DNA from: Polaribacter marinus
GTDB lineage: Bacteria; Bacteroidota; Bacteroidia; Flavobacteriales; Flavobacteriaceae
Direction: 5' to 3'
Assembly: GCF_022662535.1 (NCBI RefSeq)
Contig: NZ_JAKQYM010000004.1
Coordinates: 186,001-250,000, forward strand
Length of the DNA: 64,000 bases
Part shown: positions 9,223 to 18,369 of the stretch, in pieces
Position numbering within the stretch: the first letter of the stretch is position 1
Layout of the letters: each line of letters starts with the position of its first letter
Translations under genes and position numbers: made by a program
The notes under the pieces: generated by a model
What the model saw: the letters and a program-made list of their open reading frames with translations, nothing else
Databases searched by the model: none
Told to the model about the DNA's origin: nothing

Positions 9223-9920
9223 TGTTTCTATCGGCAATCTTATTTGGTTTATTGGGTAGCTTTCATTGCGTTGGAATGTGTGGCCCCATAGCTTTTATGT
9301 TGCCAATTGATAGGCAAAACCCTGTTAAAGGATTTTTTCAGATTTTAAGTTATCATTTTGGAAGGTTGTTAACTTATAGTTTGATAGGTTTGCTTTTTGG
9401 TTTTCTTGGAAAAGGTTTTTATTTCTTTGGGTTTCAACAACAATTATCCATTTTAGTAGGTGCAAGTATGATCTTAATCATACTCTTTCCAAAGCTTTTT
9501 AAAAAAGTAAATTTCTCTAAAAATATTAATAAAATTATCTTTAAAGTTAAAAGTAGTTTAGGAAAAGAGCTAAAAAAGAAAGGAAACGATACCTTTTTTA
9601 CAATTGGATTTTTAAATGGATTTCTACCTTGTGGATTGGTGTATATGGCCGTTTTTGGAGCCATAGCAACCACAAATGCTTTTTTTGGGGCTTTGTATAT
9701 GTTTTTGTTTGGTTTAGGAACAATACCGTTAATGACAAGTGTTGTTTATTTAGGGAATTTTACCAAAGGAGCTTTTAGAAAAAAAATACAAGCAGTAATA
9801 CCTGTTTTTGTGATTTTTATTGGATGCTTGTTTATTTTAAGGGGTTTAGGTTTAGGTATTCCTTATATTTCGCCTGCTCCAGTATTAGATTTAGTATCTT
9901 CTTCAAATGCCTGCCATTAA
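9222..9920 (+). CDS. TauE/SafE (UreH/DsbD_2-like) family membrane protein
   Basis: A 232-residue protein with about six membrane helices. Near the N-terminus is GSFHCVGMCGP (H15, C16, C20), and FLPCGLVYMA starts the second half; together these give the two-fold, cysteine-bearing pattern of the DsbD-transmembrane/UreH-like branch annotated as sulfite exporter TauE/SafE. Homologues often close cbb3 clusters in Bacteroidota, so a role in copper or thiol-redox handling during oxidase assembly is more likely than sulfite export; that is inference from context. It is last in the cco operon. Confidence 0.75.
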   Translation: MFLSAILFGLLGSFHCVGMCGPIAFMLPIDRQNPVKGFFQILSYHFGRLLTYSLIGLLFGFLGKGFYFFGFQQQLSILVGASMILIILFPKLFKKVNFSKNINKIIFKVKSSLGKELKKKGNDTFFTIGFLNGFLPCGLVYMAVFGAIATTNAFFGALYMFLFGLGTIPLMTSVVYLGNFTKGAFRKKIQAVIPVFVIFIGCLFILRGLGLGIPYISPAPVLDLVSSSNACH

Positions 9921-10047
9921 GAAGTTAAGCTCTTTTTTTACTATAGATTTTATTTATTCTATATTAAAAACAATAAAAACTTTAAAAAAATGTTGAATTA
10001 GTGTGTTAAAACTTTAAGTTGAAAAGTATTTATTATTATAAAAACGA

Positions 10048-10055
10048 TATATTTG
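10048..10055 (+). promoter_or_regulatory. -7 box of the porP/sprF-like gene
   Basis: TATATTTG matches TAnnTTTG, 26 bases before the ATG at 10082. It supports that ATG over an in-frame TTG at 10019, which would lie upstream of the promoter. Confidence 0.5.
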
Positions 10056-10081
10056 AAAACTTAATAAAGAACCTTACTTTA

Positions 10082-11065
10082 ATGAAGTTTAATTATATAC
10101 AATTATGTTTTTTATGTTTTGCCTTTTTATCTTTAAAAAGCAATGCTCAAGAAACTTTGCCAATTTATACAGATTATTTATCTGACAATGTTTATTTAAT
10201 TCATCCATCTGCAGCAGGAATTGGAAATTCAAGCAAGTTGCGTTTAACTGCAAGACAGCAGTGGTCAGGAATCCCGAATGCTCCTTCATTACAAACATTA
10301 AGTTTTCATACAAGACTGAGTGAAGAATCTAAGGTAGGGTATGGTCTTATTTTATTTAATGATGAAAATGGTTATCATTCACAAAAAGGAGTTCAAGGTA
10401 CATTTGCATATCATTTACCTTTAGGTAATGGTAAGTTTTTTCAACAATTATCTTTTGGTTTATCTTTTACGTTTGTTCAAAATCAATCGGATCAAAGAAC
10501 ATTTTTTGGTGATCCACAGGTAGCGTCTATTATCGAAAGCACAAGTTATTATAATGCAGATTTTAGTGTTGCTTATCATAGAGGAGGAATATTTTCTTAT
10601 TTTACAGTAAAAAACTTATTGCTTACAGCTAAAAACAATTTAAACGTACAAGAGCCTTTAGATTTAAAAAACTATATATTTTCTGCGGGTTATTATTTTG
10701 GAGAAGATAATTTTGTACAGTTAGAACCTTCTATTATGCTTCAGTTTAGAGAGAGTACAGGACAAAGAATTGCAGATTTTAATATTAAAGCATATAAAAC
10801 GTATTCTCAAACTCAATTTTGGGCAGCCCTTTCTTATAGAAGAAGTTTTGATCCCAATGCTATCGAAAACTCACAGTTTGTTTCTCCTGTTTTAGGGATT
10901 AATTATAAAAACTTTATGTTTTCATATACTTATACCAAACAAATGAATGATATCGTTCTAACAGACTCTGGATTTCATCAAGTATCTTTAGGAATTAATT
11001 TATGGACTAGAAAGCAAAGAGCAGCAGCTTGTCCTAATATCAATTCTTCTTTTGGAAGTTTTTAA
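10082..11065 (+). CDS. PorP/SprF family type IX secretion outer-membrane protein
   Basis: A 327-residue predicted outer-membrane beta-barrel. A signal peptide (MKFNYIQLCFLCFAFLSL, cleaved near SNAQE) leads into the family's opening, with YTDYLSDNVYLIHPSAAG and RLTARQQWSGIPNAP. The barrel ends with short strands and a C-terminal SFGSF. PorP/SprF proteins help attach or secrete type IX substrates; many paralogues sit alone or beside large adhesins, and no partner adhesin is in this window. Its 3' end overlaps the end of convergent murI by 4 bases. Confidence 0.85.
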   Translation: MKFNYIQLCFLCFAFLSLKSNAQETLPIYTDYLSDNVYLIHPSAAGIGNSSKLRLTARQQWSGIPNAPSLQTLSFHTRLSEESKVGYGLILFNDENGYHSQKGVQGTFAYHLPLGNGKFFQQLSFGLSFTFVQNQSDQRTFFGDPQVASIIESTSYYNADFSVAYHRGGIFSYFTVKNLLLTAKNNLNVQEPLDLKNYIFSAGYYFGEDNFVQLEPSIMLQFRESTGQRIADFNIKAYKTYSQTQFWAALSYRRSFDPNAIENSQFVSPVLGINYKNFMFSYTYTKQMNDIVLTDSGFHQVSLGINLWTRKQRAAACPNINSSFGSF

Positions 11066-11856
11066 AAATCTTTTTCAATAATATTTATTGACTTAGACTT
11101 TTTAGATACTAACATTTCTAAAACGTCTTTTTCTTTGTTGATATAGAATTGATGAAAACTCTCTTGTTTGCTTTTATTTAAGAGTTTGTATTTTGTAAGT
11201 ATATTTTTAGTTTGTTTAGCCACGGCTTCTCCAGAATCTATGATTTGTACTGTATCACCTACAATTTCTCTGATTTGAGAAATTAAATAGGGATAATGTG
11301 TACAACCCAAAACTAAACAATCAACATTGTTTTGAAGCATTGGTTTTATGTAAGAAGACAGTAAGTTTGTCATTTCATTTGAATGAAGTTTCCCTTTTTC
11401 AATAAGTTCTACCAATCCTTTTCCTACTTTTTCTATAATACTAATTCTATGACCTAATGAATTAGATGTTTTTTCAAATAATTCGCTATTTAAGGTACCT
11501 TTAGTTGCTAGAATACCAATAGTATTCGTTTTTGTTTTTAGTGCAGCAGATTTGATAGCAGGCTCTATGCCGATAAAGGGTTGTGTATATTTTTCTCTTA
11601 AAACTTTTATGGCATTAGTTGTTGCTGTATTACATGCAACTACTATTATTTTACAGTTTAATTTTAGTAAAAACTCTGTGTTTTTTATTGATAAATCGAT
11701 GATTTCTTGTTTGCTCTTTTCACCATAAGGAGCATTTTTGCTGTCAGATAAATAAATAATATTTTCATTTGGTAAAAGAGATGCTATTTCTTTCCAAATA
11801 GAAGTTCCTCCAACACCAGAGTCAAAAACACCAATAGGTAAATTATTAGATTCCAT
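11062..11856 (-). CDS. murI: Glutamate racemase
   Basis: Interconverts L- and D-glutamate for peptidoglycan. The N-terminal GVFDSGVGGTS carries the conserved Asp-Ser, with catalytic cysteines C75 in VACNTATT and C185 in LGCTHYPYL. At 264 residues it has the normal length. It is the last gene of a long minus-strand envelope block but is separated from the Skp genes by a terminator hairpin, so it probably has its own promoter. Confidence 0.95.
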   Translation of the reverse strand: MESNNLPIGVFDSGVGGTSIWKEIASLLPNENIIYLSDSKNAPYGEKSKQEIIDLSIKNTEFLLKLNCKIIVVACNTATTNAIKVLREKYTQPFIGIEPAIKSAALKTKTNTIGILATKGTLNSELFEKTSNSLGHRISIIEKVGKGLVELIEKGKLHSNEMTNLLSSYIKPMLQNNVDCLVLGCTHYPYLISQIREIVGDTVQIIDSGEAVAKQTKNILTKYKLLNKSKQESFHQFYINKEKDVLEMLVSKKSKSINIIEKDF

Positions 11857-11870
11857 ATACTTGTAAAAAT

Positions 11871-11904
11871 AAAAAAAACCTACTTAGTTAAGTAGGTTTT
11901 TTTT
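11871..11904 (-). terminator. Intrinsic terminator after the bamA-skp block
   Basis: Dyad CCTACTTA/TAAGTAGG flanked by A8 and T8 runs. It is symmetrical enough to act in either direction, but on the minus strand it directly follows the skp-like gene ending at 11926. Confidence 0.85.
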
Positions 11905-11925
11905 AAGTCTTTTATTGTAAAGATT

Positions 11926-12471
11926 TTACTTTTGTGCTTGTGGCTTTGGTTCTGGTAAGTTTTTTAATAAACCTAATTTTGTTTTAAGATCATTATAAAT
12001 ATCTACACCGTTAGCTACTAAAACACCTCCGTTTTGAGAAGCATCTAATACATATGTAAGTCCTTTTGTTTTTGCTATTTCTTTAATTGCATCTTGAGCT
12101 TTTTTAACAATAGGTTGCATTTTAGTTGCATATCTATTTTGCATGTCTTCTACAGCACCTTTTTCTGTTTGTTGCATTCTTAATTGCTCTGATTGTAATT
12201 CTTGACCTCTCTTTTCATTAGTTTGTTTAGTTTGAGTAGGTGCTTCTGCTTGATATTTTTTTATTTTAGCTTCATATTTTTTAGCTAAACCATCCATATC
12301 ATCTTTATAACTTTTTCTTAATTTTACCAGTTCGTCTTGTAGGGCTCTAGTTTCAGGCATGTTTGCTATGACTCTCTGAAGGTCTACATGTCCTATTTTT
12401 TGTGCATTTGCAACACCACCAACACTTAAGGTCAATACAGCAATTAATAGTAACGTTTTTAAATTTTTCAT
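11926..12471 (-). CDS. OmpH/Skp-family periplasmic chaperone
   Basis: A 181-residue exported protein with a signal peptide ending around GGVANAQKIG, followed by the OmpH opening HVDLQRVIANMPE. A long charged coiled coil (about 45-130) is followed by the closing beta segment with YVLDASQNGGVLVA. Skp-type trimers hold unfolded outer-membrane proteins for BamA. The C-terminal tail is Pro/Lys/Gln-rich. It is the second of two tandem skp-like genes, 12 bases after the first. Confidence 0.88.
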   Translation of the reverse strand: MKNLKTLLLIAVLTLSVGGVANAQKIGHVDLQRVIANMPETRALQDELVKLRKSYKDDMDGLAKKYEAKIKKYQAEAPTQTKQTNEKRGQELQSEQLRMQQTEKGAVEDMQNRYATKMQPIVKKAQDAIKEIAKTKGLTYVLDASQNGGVLVANGVDIYNDLKTKLGLLKNLPEPKPQAQK

Positions 12472-12483
12472 TTTTGTTTTAAT

Positions 12484-13278
12484 TTAATTATTATTCTTGT
12501 CTTCTTGTTCTTGTTCTTGTTCTTGTTCTTTTTTCTTTTTCTGAGCTTCTTTTTTCTCTCTTAATAGTTTTCTTTTTTCTTCACGTTGTTTTAAAAGAGC
12601 TTCTCTTTTTTCTGCAATAGCTTTCTTTTTGGCTTCTCTATCTGCAATTTTTTTAGCAATTAGTGCTTCTTTTTTTGATAGAGCTTCTTTTTGTTTTTCA
12701 CTTAACTCTTTTGGAGTGTTAAGTATTTCTTTTCTTTTAGCATTTTTTTGATTTACTAATCTTGTTCTATCTATGGTAGACAAAACAAGGGCGCTAATAT
12801 CGTATTTTTTATTTGAATATAGCATGACTAAGTCACTAGATTTATCAAAAACAAAATCAAATTTTTTTCTTTTTGCAATACTTTGTATAGCATTGTAAAC
12901 CTGATCTTGAATTGGTTTTACTAATTGTTTTCTAACAGAAAACATATCGCCATTTGGACCAAAGTATAAAGATTCTAATCTTCGAAGTTCTTCTTGCTTT
13001 AAAGTAATCTCTTCTTCTTTTTCTTCGATTAGATCTTTTGTTAGTATGGCTTTTTCATTAGCTAAGTCCGTTTTTAATACTTCTATATGTCTTGCTTGAG
13101 TGTCTAGCTTTTTTCTCCATTTAGCAATTTTAGCATCTAAAGTGTTTTGTGCTTCTAAATATTCAGGAACATTTTCTAAAATATATTCCATATCTATATA
13201 TGCAATAATTTGATTTCGTTGTGACCAAAAATTTGTAACAGTAAATAAAAGAACGGTAAATAAAAATATTTTTTTCAT
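12484..13278 (-). CDS. OmpH/Skp-family periplasmic chaperone with long charged tail
   Basis: A 264-residue paralogue of the following gene. I chose the ATG at 13278 because it begins a clean signal peptide (MKKIFLFTVLLFTVTNFWSQ); an ATG 27 bases upstream adds non-signal residues. The OmpH core is followed, from about residue 175, by a long Lys/Glu/Ala helix and a C-terminal (QE) repeat encoded by repeated TTGTTC units (minus-strand GAACAA) near 12500-12525. The tail is absent from the paralogue, so the two may not be interchangeable. Confidence 0.87.
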   Translation of the reverse strand: MKKIFLFTVLLFTVTNFWSQRNQIIAYIDMEYILENVPEYLEAQNTLDAKIAKWRKKLDTQARHIEVLKTDLANEKAILTKDLIEEKEEEITLKQEELRRLESLYFGPNGDMFSVRKQLVKPIQDQVYNAIQSIAKRKKFDFVFDKSSDLVMLYSNKKYDISALVLSTIDRTRLVNQKNAKRKEILNTPKELSEKQKEALSKKEALIAKKIADREAKKKAIAEKREALLKQREEKRKLLREKKEAQKKKKEQEQEQEQEDKNNN

Positions 13279-13326
13279 TTGTATAATGTATTTAGAAAAA
13301 ATCATGCCAAAAAAACTTTGACACTA

Positions 13327-13334
13327 CAAATGTA
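13327..13334 (-). promoter_or_regulatory. Possible internal promoter for the two skp-like genes
   Basis: On the minus strand this reads TACATTTG, a TAnnTTTG match, 48 bases before the skp-like ATG at 13278. A TTG lies 22 bases upstream. It would let the chaperones be expressed separately from bamA. Confidence 0.4.
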
Positions 13335-13342
13335 CAGTTTTC

Positions 13343-15868
13343 TTAGAATTGTCTTCCAATAATAAAATGTGTTTGCCAACCAGATTTATCAACAAATCCT
13401 GGTAAAGGATCAAAACCATGCGCAAAGTCTATACCTAATAAACCAAATGCAGGCATAAAGATTCTAATTCCCAAACCGGCTGAACGTTTTAATTCAAACG
13501 GATTATAACTGCTAAAATTGTCATAAGAATTTCCTGCTTCTAAAAACCCTAAAGTATAGATAGATGCTGAAGGTGAATCTGTTATTGAATATCTTAGCTC
13601 TAATTGAAATTTGTTATATAATGTACCTCCATTTGTAGACGAAAGTCTGTTGTTTTCATATCCTCTTACTCCGATCACTTCTCTTCCGTCTAATTGAAAA
13701 GCTGCAATACCATCTCCTCCTACAAAAAATCTTTCTACAGGTGGTGCTCCAACTTTTTCACTATAATGACCTAAGAATCCAAATTCTGCATTGGTCATTA
13801 ATACTAATTTATCAGTAAATGCTGTGTACCATTTTCCTTTTGCATTGAATTTATAGTATTCTAGCCATTTGTATTTTTCTTCGGATTCTAAGCTTGAATA
13901 ATCTTTATTGTTAACTAAAGAGTAAGGAAATGTTGCTTTTACTCCAAAAGAAAATTCCGACCCATATGTTGGGAAAATTAAACTTGGACCTGATGAATTT
14001 CTACTGATAACAGCACTATATGCTAAGTTATTTAAAGTTCCGTTATTAATTAAAACTCCACCTAATCCAAAACTATAATTGTTAACTTTTAATGCTTGAT
14101 AACTAATAGATTGAGACAATTGGAAAAAATCATCTGGCCATTTTAATCTTTTTCCTAAACCTACAGAAGCTCCAATAATATTTAAACTTTGAGATTTATC
14201 AACATCATAAGTTGTATTGTTAATACCATATTGATTTGAAGAGTATACCGAGAATGATAAAGATTGTGGTCTTTTACCACCTAACCAAGGCTCTGTAAAT
14301 GAAAAACTATATGTGTTGTATGTTCTACTAGATTGTAAACGTAGGGATAGTTTTTGACCATCTCCCATTGGTAGTGGTTTGTATGCCGATTTGTTAAATA
14401 AATTTCTGATTGAGAAATTATTGAAAGACAAACCTAAAGTACCAATAAAAGATCCACCACCGTAACCACCTTGTAATTCTATTTGGCTACCTCCTTTTTC
14501 TACAACTGTAAAATCTATATCTGCAGTTTTATTTAGGTAATCTGGAACAACATCTGGTGTAACATTAGAGTCGAAAAAACCTAATTGACCGATTTCTCTA
14601 ATAGACCTGATAATTTCTCGTCTACTAAATAAATCACCTGGTTTTACACGCAATTCTCTAAAAATTACATGGTCGTTTGTTTTGTCATTACCAGAAACAG
14701 TTACTTTTCTAATACGTGCTTTCTCGTCTTCTCTAATTCTTATTTCTACAGTAATCGAATCGTTTTTAACTTTAGTTTCTACAGCATTTACTTGAGAAAA
14801 TAAAAATCCATTATCTTGATATAAAGTAGAGATATCTTGAGAGGTTGGTGTTCCATCACCTTTTACACGTTCTTTTAAAACAGCTCCATTATAAACATCT
14901 CCTTTTTCTATTTTTAGATAGCGATTTAAATACTCATCAGAATATTCTTTATTTCCAACAAATATTATTTCTGCAAATCGATATTGTCTTCCTTCTTCTA
15001 AGTCTATATTTATATTGATTGTGTTGTCGTCATTCCAAGTAATTTTATCACTTAAAATACGTGCATCTCTATAACCAAGTCTACTATATTTGTCTAAAAT
15101 ACTTTCTAAGTCTTCTTCGTAGTCTTCTTCTATATATTTTGATGATTTCCAAAAACGACCAATAAATTTTTGTTTTGTATGAGACATTGCTTTTCTAAGC
15201 TTAGTAGCAGAAAGAGCTTTGTTACCTGTAAAGACAATGTTTTTTATTTTTATTTTTTTTCCTTTATCAATAAAAATAGTCATATCAACTGTATTGATAT
15301 CTGAAGTGTCTTTTTTAACATCTAAATTTACTTTGGTTTTTAAAAAACCTTTGTCTGTATATTTTTTTGTAAAATAGTTTTTGGTAGTTACAATTAAGTT
15401 GTCTGTAACCATTGCGCCTTGTTTTAATTCTGCGTCTTTTATAAGTTCTTTTGCTTTAGATTTTTTAATACCATCTATTTTAACACTGTTTAATTGTGGT
15501 AGTTCTTTAACATCAAATTGTAAATAAACACTATTACCATCTATTTTAGCTAAGTAAACATCAACATCACTAAATTGTTTACTCTCGTAAAGTTTTTTAA
15601 TAGCACTGGTAAGTTTGTCTCCTGGTAATTTTATTGGTTGTCCGTTTCTTAACCCGGTAAAAACCCTAACGGTTTCTTCGCTAAACTTTTTAAGACCTGT
15701 AACACTTATACCACCAAGAATATATTCTTTTCCTTTTTCAAAAGAAATGTCTTTAGTAGATATTGTGTCTTTTTTTGTTGTTGCTATACTATCTTTTACG
15801 GTTTGAGCCTTAGCGTTAAAAGTAAAAAATAGTGATGTAAACACTAATGCAGCAGAAAATAATTTCAT
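13343..15868 (-). CDS. bamA: Outer membrane protein assembly factor BamA (Omp85)
   Basis: An 841-residue outer-membrane insertase. A signal peptide (MKLFSAALVFTSLFF, cleaved near FNAKAQT) precedes tandem POTRA domains over roughly residues 45-430, then the barrel with the conserved VRGYENN loop motif near residue 690 and a C-terminal strand ending in F. I chose the ATG at 15868; an upstream in-frame ATG at 15907 lies within the end of uppS and adds 13 charged residues before the signal peptide. It lies between uppS and the Skp pair, a common Bacteroidota order. Confidence 0.93.
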   Translation of the reverse strand: MKLFSAALVFTSLFFTFNAKAQTVKDSIATTKKDTISTKDISFEKGKEYILGGISVTGLKKFSEETVRVFTGLRNGQPIKLPGDKLTSAIKKLYESKQFSDVDVYLAKIDGNSVYLQFDVKELPQLNSVKIDGIKKSKAKELIKDAELKQGAMVTDNLIVTTKNYFTKKYTDKGFLKTKVNLDVKKDTSDINTVDMTIFIDKGKKIKIKNIVFTGNKALSATKLRKAMSHTKQKFIGRFWKSSKYIEEDYEEDLESILDKYSRLGYRDARILSDKITWNDDNTININIDLEEGRQYRFAEIIFVGNKEYSDEYLNRYLKIEKGDVYNGAVLKERVKGDGTPTSQDISTLYQDNGFLFSQVNAVETKVKNDSITVEIRIREDEKARIRKVTVSGNDKTNDHVIFRELRVKPGDLFSRREIIRSIREIGQLGFFDSNVTPDVVPDYLNKTADIDFTVVEKGGSQIELQGGYGGGSFIGTLGLSFNNFSIRNLFNKSAYKPLPMGDGQKLSLRLQSSRTYNTYSFSFTEPWLGGKRPQSLSFSVYSSNQYGINNTTYDVDKSQSLNIIGASVGLGKRLKWPDDFFQLSQSISYQALKVNNYSFGLGGVLINNGTLNNLAYSAVISRNSSGPSLIFPTYGSEFSFGVKATFPYSLVNNKDYSSLESEEKYKWLEYYKFNAKGKWYTAFTDKLVLMTNAEFGFLGHYSEKVGAPPVERFFVGGDGIAAFQLDGREVIGVRGYENNRLSSTNGGTLYNKFQLELRYSITDSPSASIYTLGFLEAGNSYDNFSSYNPFELKRSAGLGIRIFMPAFGLLGIDFAHGFDPLPGFVDKSGWQTHFIIGRQF

Positions 15869-15875
15869 AAAAAAT

Positions 15876-16619
15876 TTATTCTGTAATTTGTTCGCTTGTT
15901 TTTCCAAATCTTCTTTCTCTATTCTGATATTCTATTATTGCATCATAAAAATGCTCTTCTCTAAAATCTGGCCAAAGTATATCTGTAAAATATAATTCGG
16001 CATATGCCATCTGCCATAATAAGAAATTACTAATGCGTTGTTCTCCGCTAGTTCTTATCATTAAATCAACATCGGGCAAATTAAATGTATATAAATGGTT
16101 ATTAATAATATTTTCATCAATTTTTTCTAAATTAAGTTCTTTATTAACAACTTTTTTAGATATGTTTTTGATTGCGTTAACAATTTCTTCTCTTGAACCG
16201 TAACTTAATGCAAAAGTTAAAGTAATTTTTTTGTTATTACTAGTTTCTGAAATAACATCATTTAAAACTTTTTGAGCTTTTTTTGGCAAAGCATTTATTG
16301 CACCTATAGAATTTACCTTTACTCCATTTTTCATAAAGTCTGGTAATTCTTTTTTAAGAGAGTTGATTAATAAGCTCATAAGAGCATCTACTTCTAGTTT
16401 TGGACGATTCCAATTTTCTGTAGAAAAAGCATAAAGTGTAATGGCTTCTATTTTAACATTTGAAGCTGCTTGTACAGATTCTCTAACAGCAGTTAGAGCA
16501 TTTCTGTGGCCAAAAATTCTACTCATTCCTTTACTTTTAGCCCAACGTCCATTGCCATCCATAATAATGGCGACGTGTTTTGGTACTCTTTGTAAGTCAA
16601 TTCGTAGTTTTTTATCCAT
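15876..16619 (-). CDS. uppS: Isoprenyl transferase (undecaprenyl diphosphate synthase)
   Basis: Makes the C55 lipid carrier for peptidoglycan and surface glycans from FPP and IPP. Family marks are IIMDGNGRWAK with catalytic D21, SYGSREEIV, and the C-terminal RTSGEQRISNF followed by ELYFTDILWPDF. The ATG at 16619, 5 bases after the upstream gene's stop, gives a normal 247 residues; longer starts at 16634 and 16658 run into the DUF6089 gene. Only 7 bases separate it from bamA. Confidence 0.94.
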   Translation of the reverse strand: MDKKLRIDLQRVPKHVAIIMDGNGRWAKSKGMSRIFGHRNALTAVRESVQAASNVKIEAITLYAFSTENWNRPKLEVDALMSLLINSLKKELPDFMKNGVKVNSIGAINALPKKAQKVLNDVISETSNNKKITLTFALSYGSREEIVNAIKNISKKVVNKELNLEKIDENIINNHLYTFNLPDVDLMIRTSGEQRISNFLLWQMAYAELYFTDILWPDFREEHFYDAIIEYQNRERRFGKTSEQITE

Positions 16620-16623
16620 ATTT

Positions 16624-17301
16624 TTATAATCCATCTGTGTAACAAGAAGGCCTTCCAAAAGTATAAATTAAGGAAACACCAGTAAACATATACCAATCAT
16701 TACTATTACCACCAAAATTCAAAGCTGGTATTTTATTGGTAGAATAGTCTAAGTCGTCTTCAAATGTATATCTAAATTTAGCTTCTATTGAAAAGGCTAA
16801 AGTACCATATAATTTAGACTTATAACCAACTCCAAAAGGAATTGCATAAGATGTTTTTTTACTGTAATTAAATTGTCCTGGTTGAGGTTCTGAACTTACA
16901 TAGTTATAATTAAACGCAACAAGTTCTAATAGGATATATGGAGTCCAGCTCTTATCAGACGAATTTAATTCATATTCATAAAAATTCCATTCCATTCCTA
17001 CCGCCAATTCATTTATAGTATTTGTAAAATTTAAACCTCTATTTCTTTTAAAATCGGTATCTGCATTTTTATCATCTGCTTCAATAGGTAAATAACTATA
17101 GGTTGCTCTTAAAGCAATTCTAGGATTCCAATTGTATTTAAAAAACACTGCACCTGCAGGCTTGTTAGGGTAGATGTAGTTTGTTCTACCGATATCTCCT
17201 GAATAGTTTGTGCCGCCTAAAGTTAACCCAACTTCATATACTTGACCTAGGATTATTGAGGAAAAGCTAACCAATACGATAAATAATATACCTTTTTTCA
17301 T
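16624..17301 (-). CDS. DUF6089 family outer-membrane beta-barrel protein
   Basis: A 225-residue exported protein: a signal peptide (MKKGILFIVLVSFSSIILG) then amphipathic strands typical of a small 8-stranded barrel, with the family opening EVGLTLGGTNYSGDIG. No biochemical role is known to me. The family sits between nadK and uppS/bamA in many Flavobacteriia, which hints at envelope biogenesis. It ends in TFGRPSCYTDGL, the Cys being near the C-terminus. Confidence 0.8.
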   Translation of the reverse strand: MKKGILFIVLVSFSSIILGQVYEVGLTLGGTNYSGDIGRTNYIYPNKPAGAVFFKYNWNPRIALRATYSYLPIEADDKNADTDFKRNRGLNFTNTINELAVGMEWNFYEYELNSSDKSWTPYILLELVAFNYNYVSSEPQPGQFNYSKKTSYAIPFGVGYKSKLYGTLAFSIEAKFRYTFEDDLDYSTNKIPALNFGGNSNDWYMFTGVSLIYTFGRPSCYTDGL

Positions 17302-17317
17302 TCTAAAAAATAGCGTG

Positions 17318-17325
17318 CAAATATA
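17318..17325 (-). promoter_or_regulatory. -7 box of the DUF6089-uppS-bamA transcript
   Basis: Minus-strand TATATTTG, 16 bases before the ATG at 17301. No -33 TTG is evident. Confidence 0.45.
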
Positions 17326-17407
17326 TGATTTTCAATTTGCTTTATAAAGTTAATATTCAGTCTTTTTTGAATAACAACTATTTTAAAGATTTATTGTAGT
17401 TGTAATG

Positions 17408-18307
17408 TTAAAGATTGGTTTCATTTCTTGTGTCTTCTCCCCATAATAATTTACTGCGAAGAGTTTGTAAAAAGGATTGATTATTAGGAATAATACTTTT
17501 AACGGTAAAAGCAGCTTTTTTAACAAAGACTTTTGTATTTTTAGGAACAGTCGTTATTCTTGAGTCTAAAGAAATTAAAAAATCTTTTTCTCTTGAGTCT
17601 ACTTCTAATTGTATGCTGGTATCATCAGAAATAACCATTGGTCTTGCATTTAGGTTATGGGGTGCAATAGGTGTAATCACTAAATTTTTAGAGTCAGGAG
17701 ATATTACAGGTCCATTACAGCTTAAAGAATAACCTGTAGAACCAGTAGGCGTTGCAATAATTAACCCATCTGCCCAGTAATTTGTTAAATATTCGTTATT
17801 TAGGTTGGTTCTTACTCCAATCATAGAAGTAGTATTTTTTCTTGCAATGGTAACTTCGTTTAATGCAAAGTTTAATTCAGAAAATTCGAGAGTTTTAGGG
17901 ATCGTATTTACAGAGAGTAGGGTTCTTTCTTGTATAGAATACTCCCCTTTTAAAATGAGTTCTACACTTTCTTTGATTGAATTTTTATTAATAGTAGCCA
18001 AAAAACCTAATCTTCCTGTATTGATACCAAGAATAGGAATTCCTAAATCTCTTATAAATGTAACGGCTCTTAAAATAGTACCATCTCCACCTAAAGTAAA
18101 CATGGTTTCAAAAGAATTGTTTAAGTCTGAAAATTCTGAAAAGGTAGGATATTTTTTGTCTAAAATATTTCCTTCAACTAATAAATTGTAAAAATCCTTT
18201 TCTATAAAAGATACAATGTTGTTTTTTTGTAAAACTTTTAAAAGAATCTTTATTTCTTTTTCTGCTGAAATAGAATAAGACTGACCATAAATTGCAACTT
18301 TTTTCAT
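17408..18307 (-). CDS. nadK: NAD kinase
   Basis: Phosphorylates NAD to NADP in the cytosol. Visible motifs are GGDGT at 73-77, GFLA after NTGRL, the NE...T segment, and TPTGSTGYSLSCNGP. At 299 residues it is normal length. It follows the CBS-protein gene after 62 bases and precedes the DUF6089 gene after 106 bases. Confidence 0.95.
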   Translation of the reverse strand: MKKVAIYGQSYSISAEKEIKILLKVLQKNNIVSFIEKDFYNLLVEGNILDKKYPTFSEFSDLNNSFETMFTLGGDGTILRAVTFIRDLGIPILGINTGRLGFLATINKNSIKESVELILKGEYSIQERTLLSVNTIPKTLEFSELNFALNEVTIARKNTTSMIGVRTNLNNEYLTNYWADGLIIATPTGSTGYSLSCNGPVISPDSKNLVITPIAPHNLNARPMVISDDTSIQLEVDSREKDFLISLDSRITTVPKNTKVFVKKAAFTVKSIIPNNQSFLQTLRSKLLWGEDTRNETNL

Positions 18308-18369
18308 TTTTTTTAATTCATTATCTTACTTAAAATATATACGAAACTATTTTAATCATATTTATTGAG

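Noticed and set aside
17805-18191. 128-residue plus-strand frame
   Set aside because: Lies entirely antisense to nadK, has no signal, domain or promoter.
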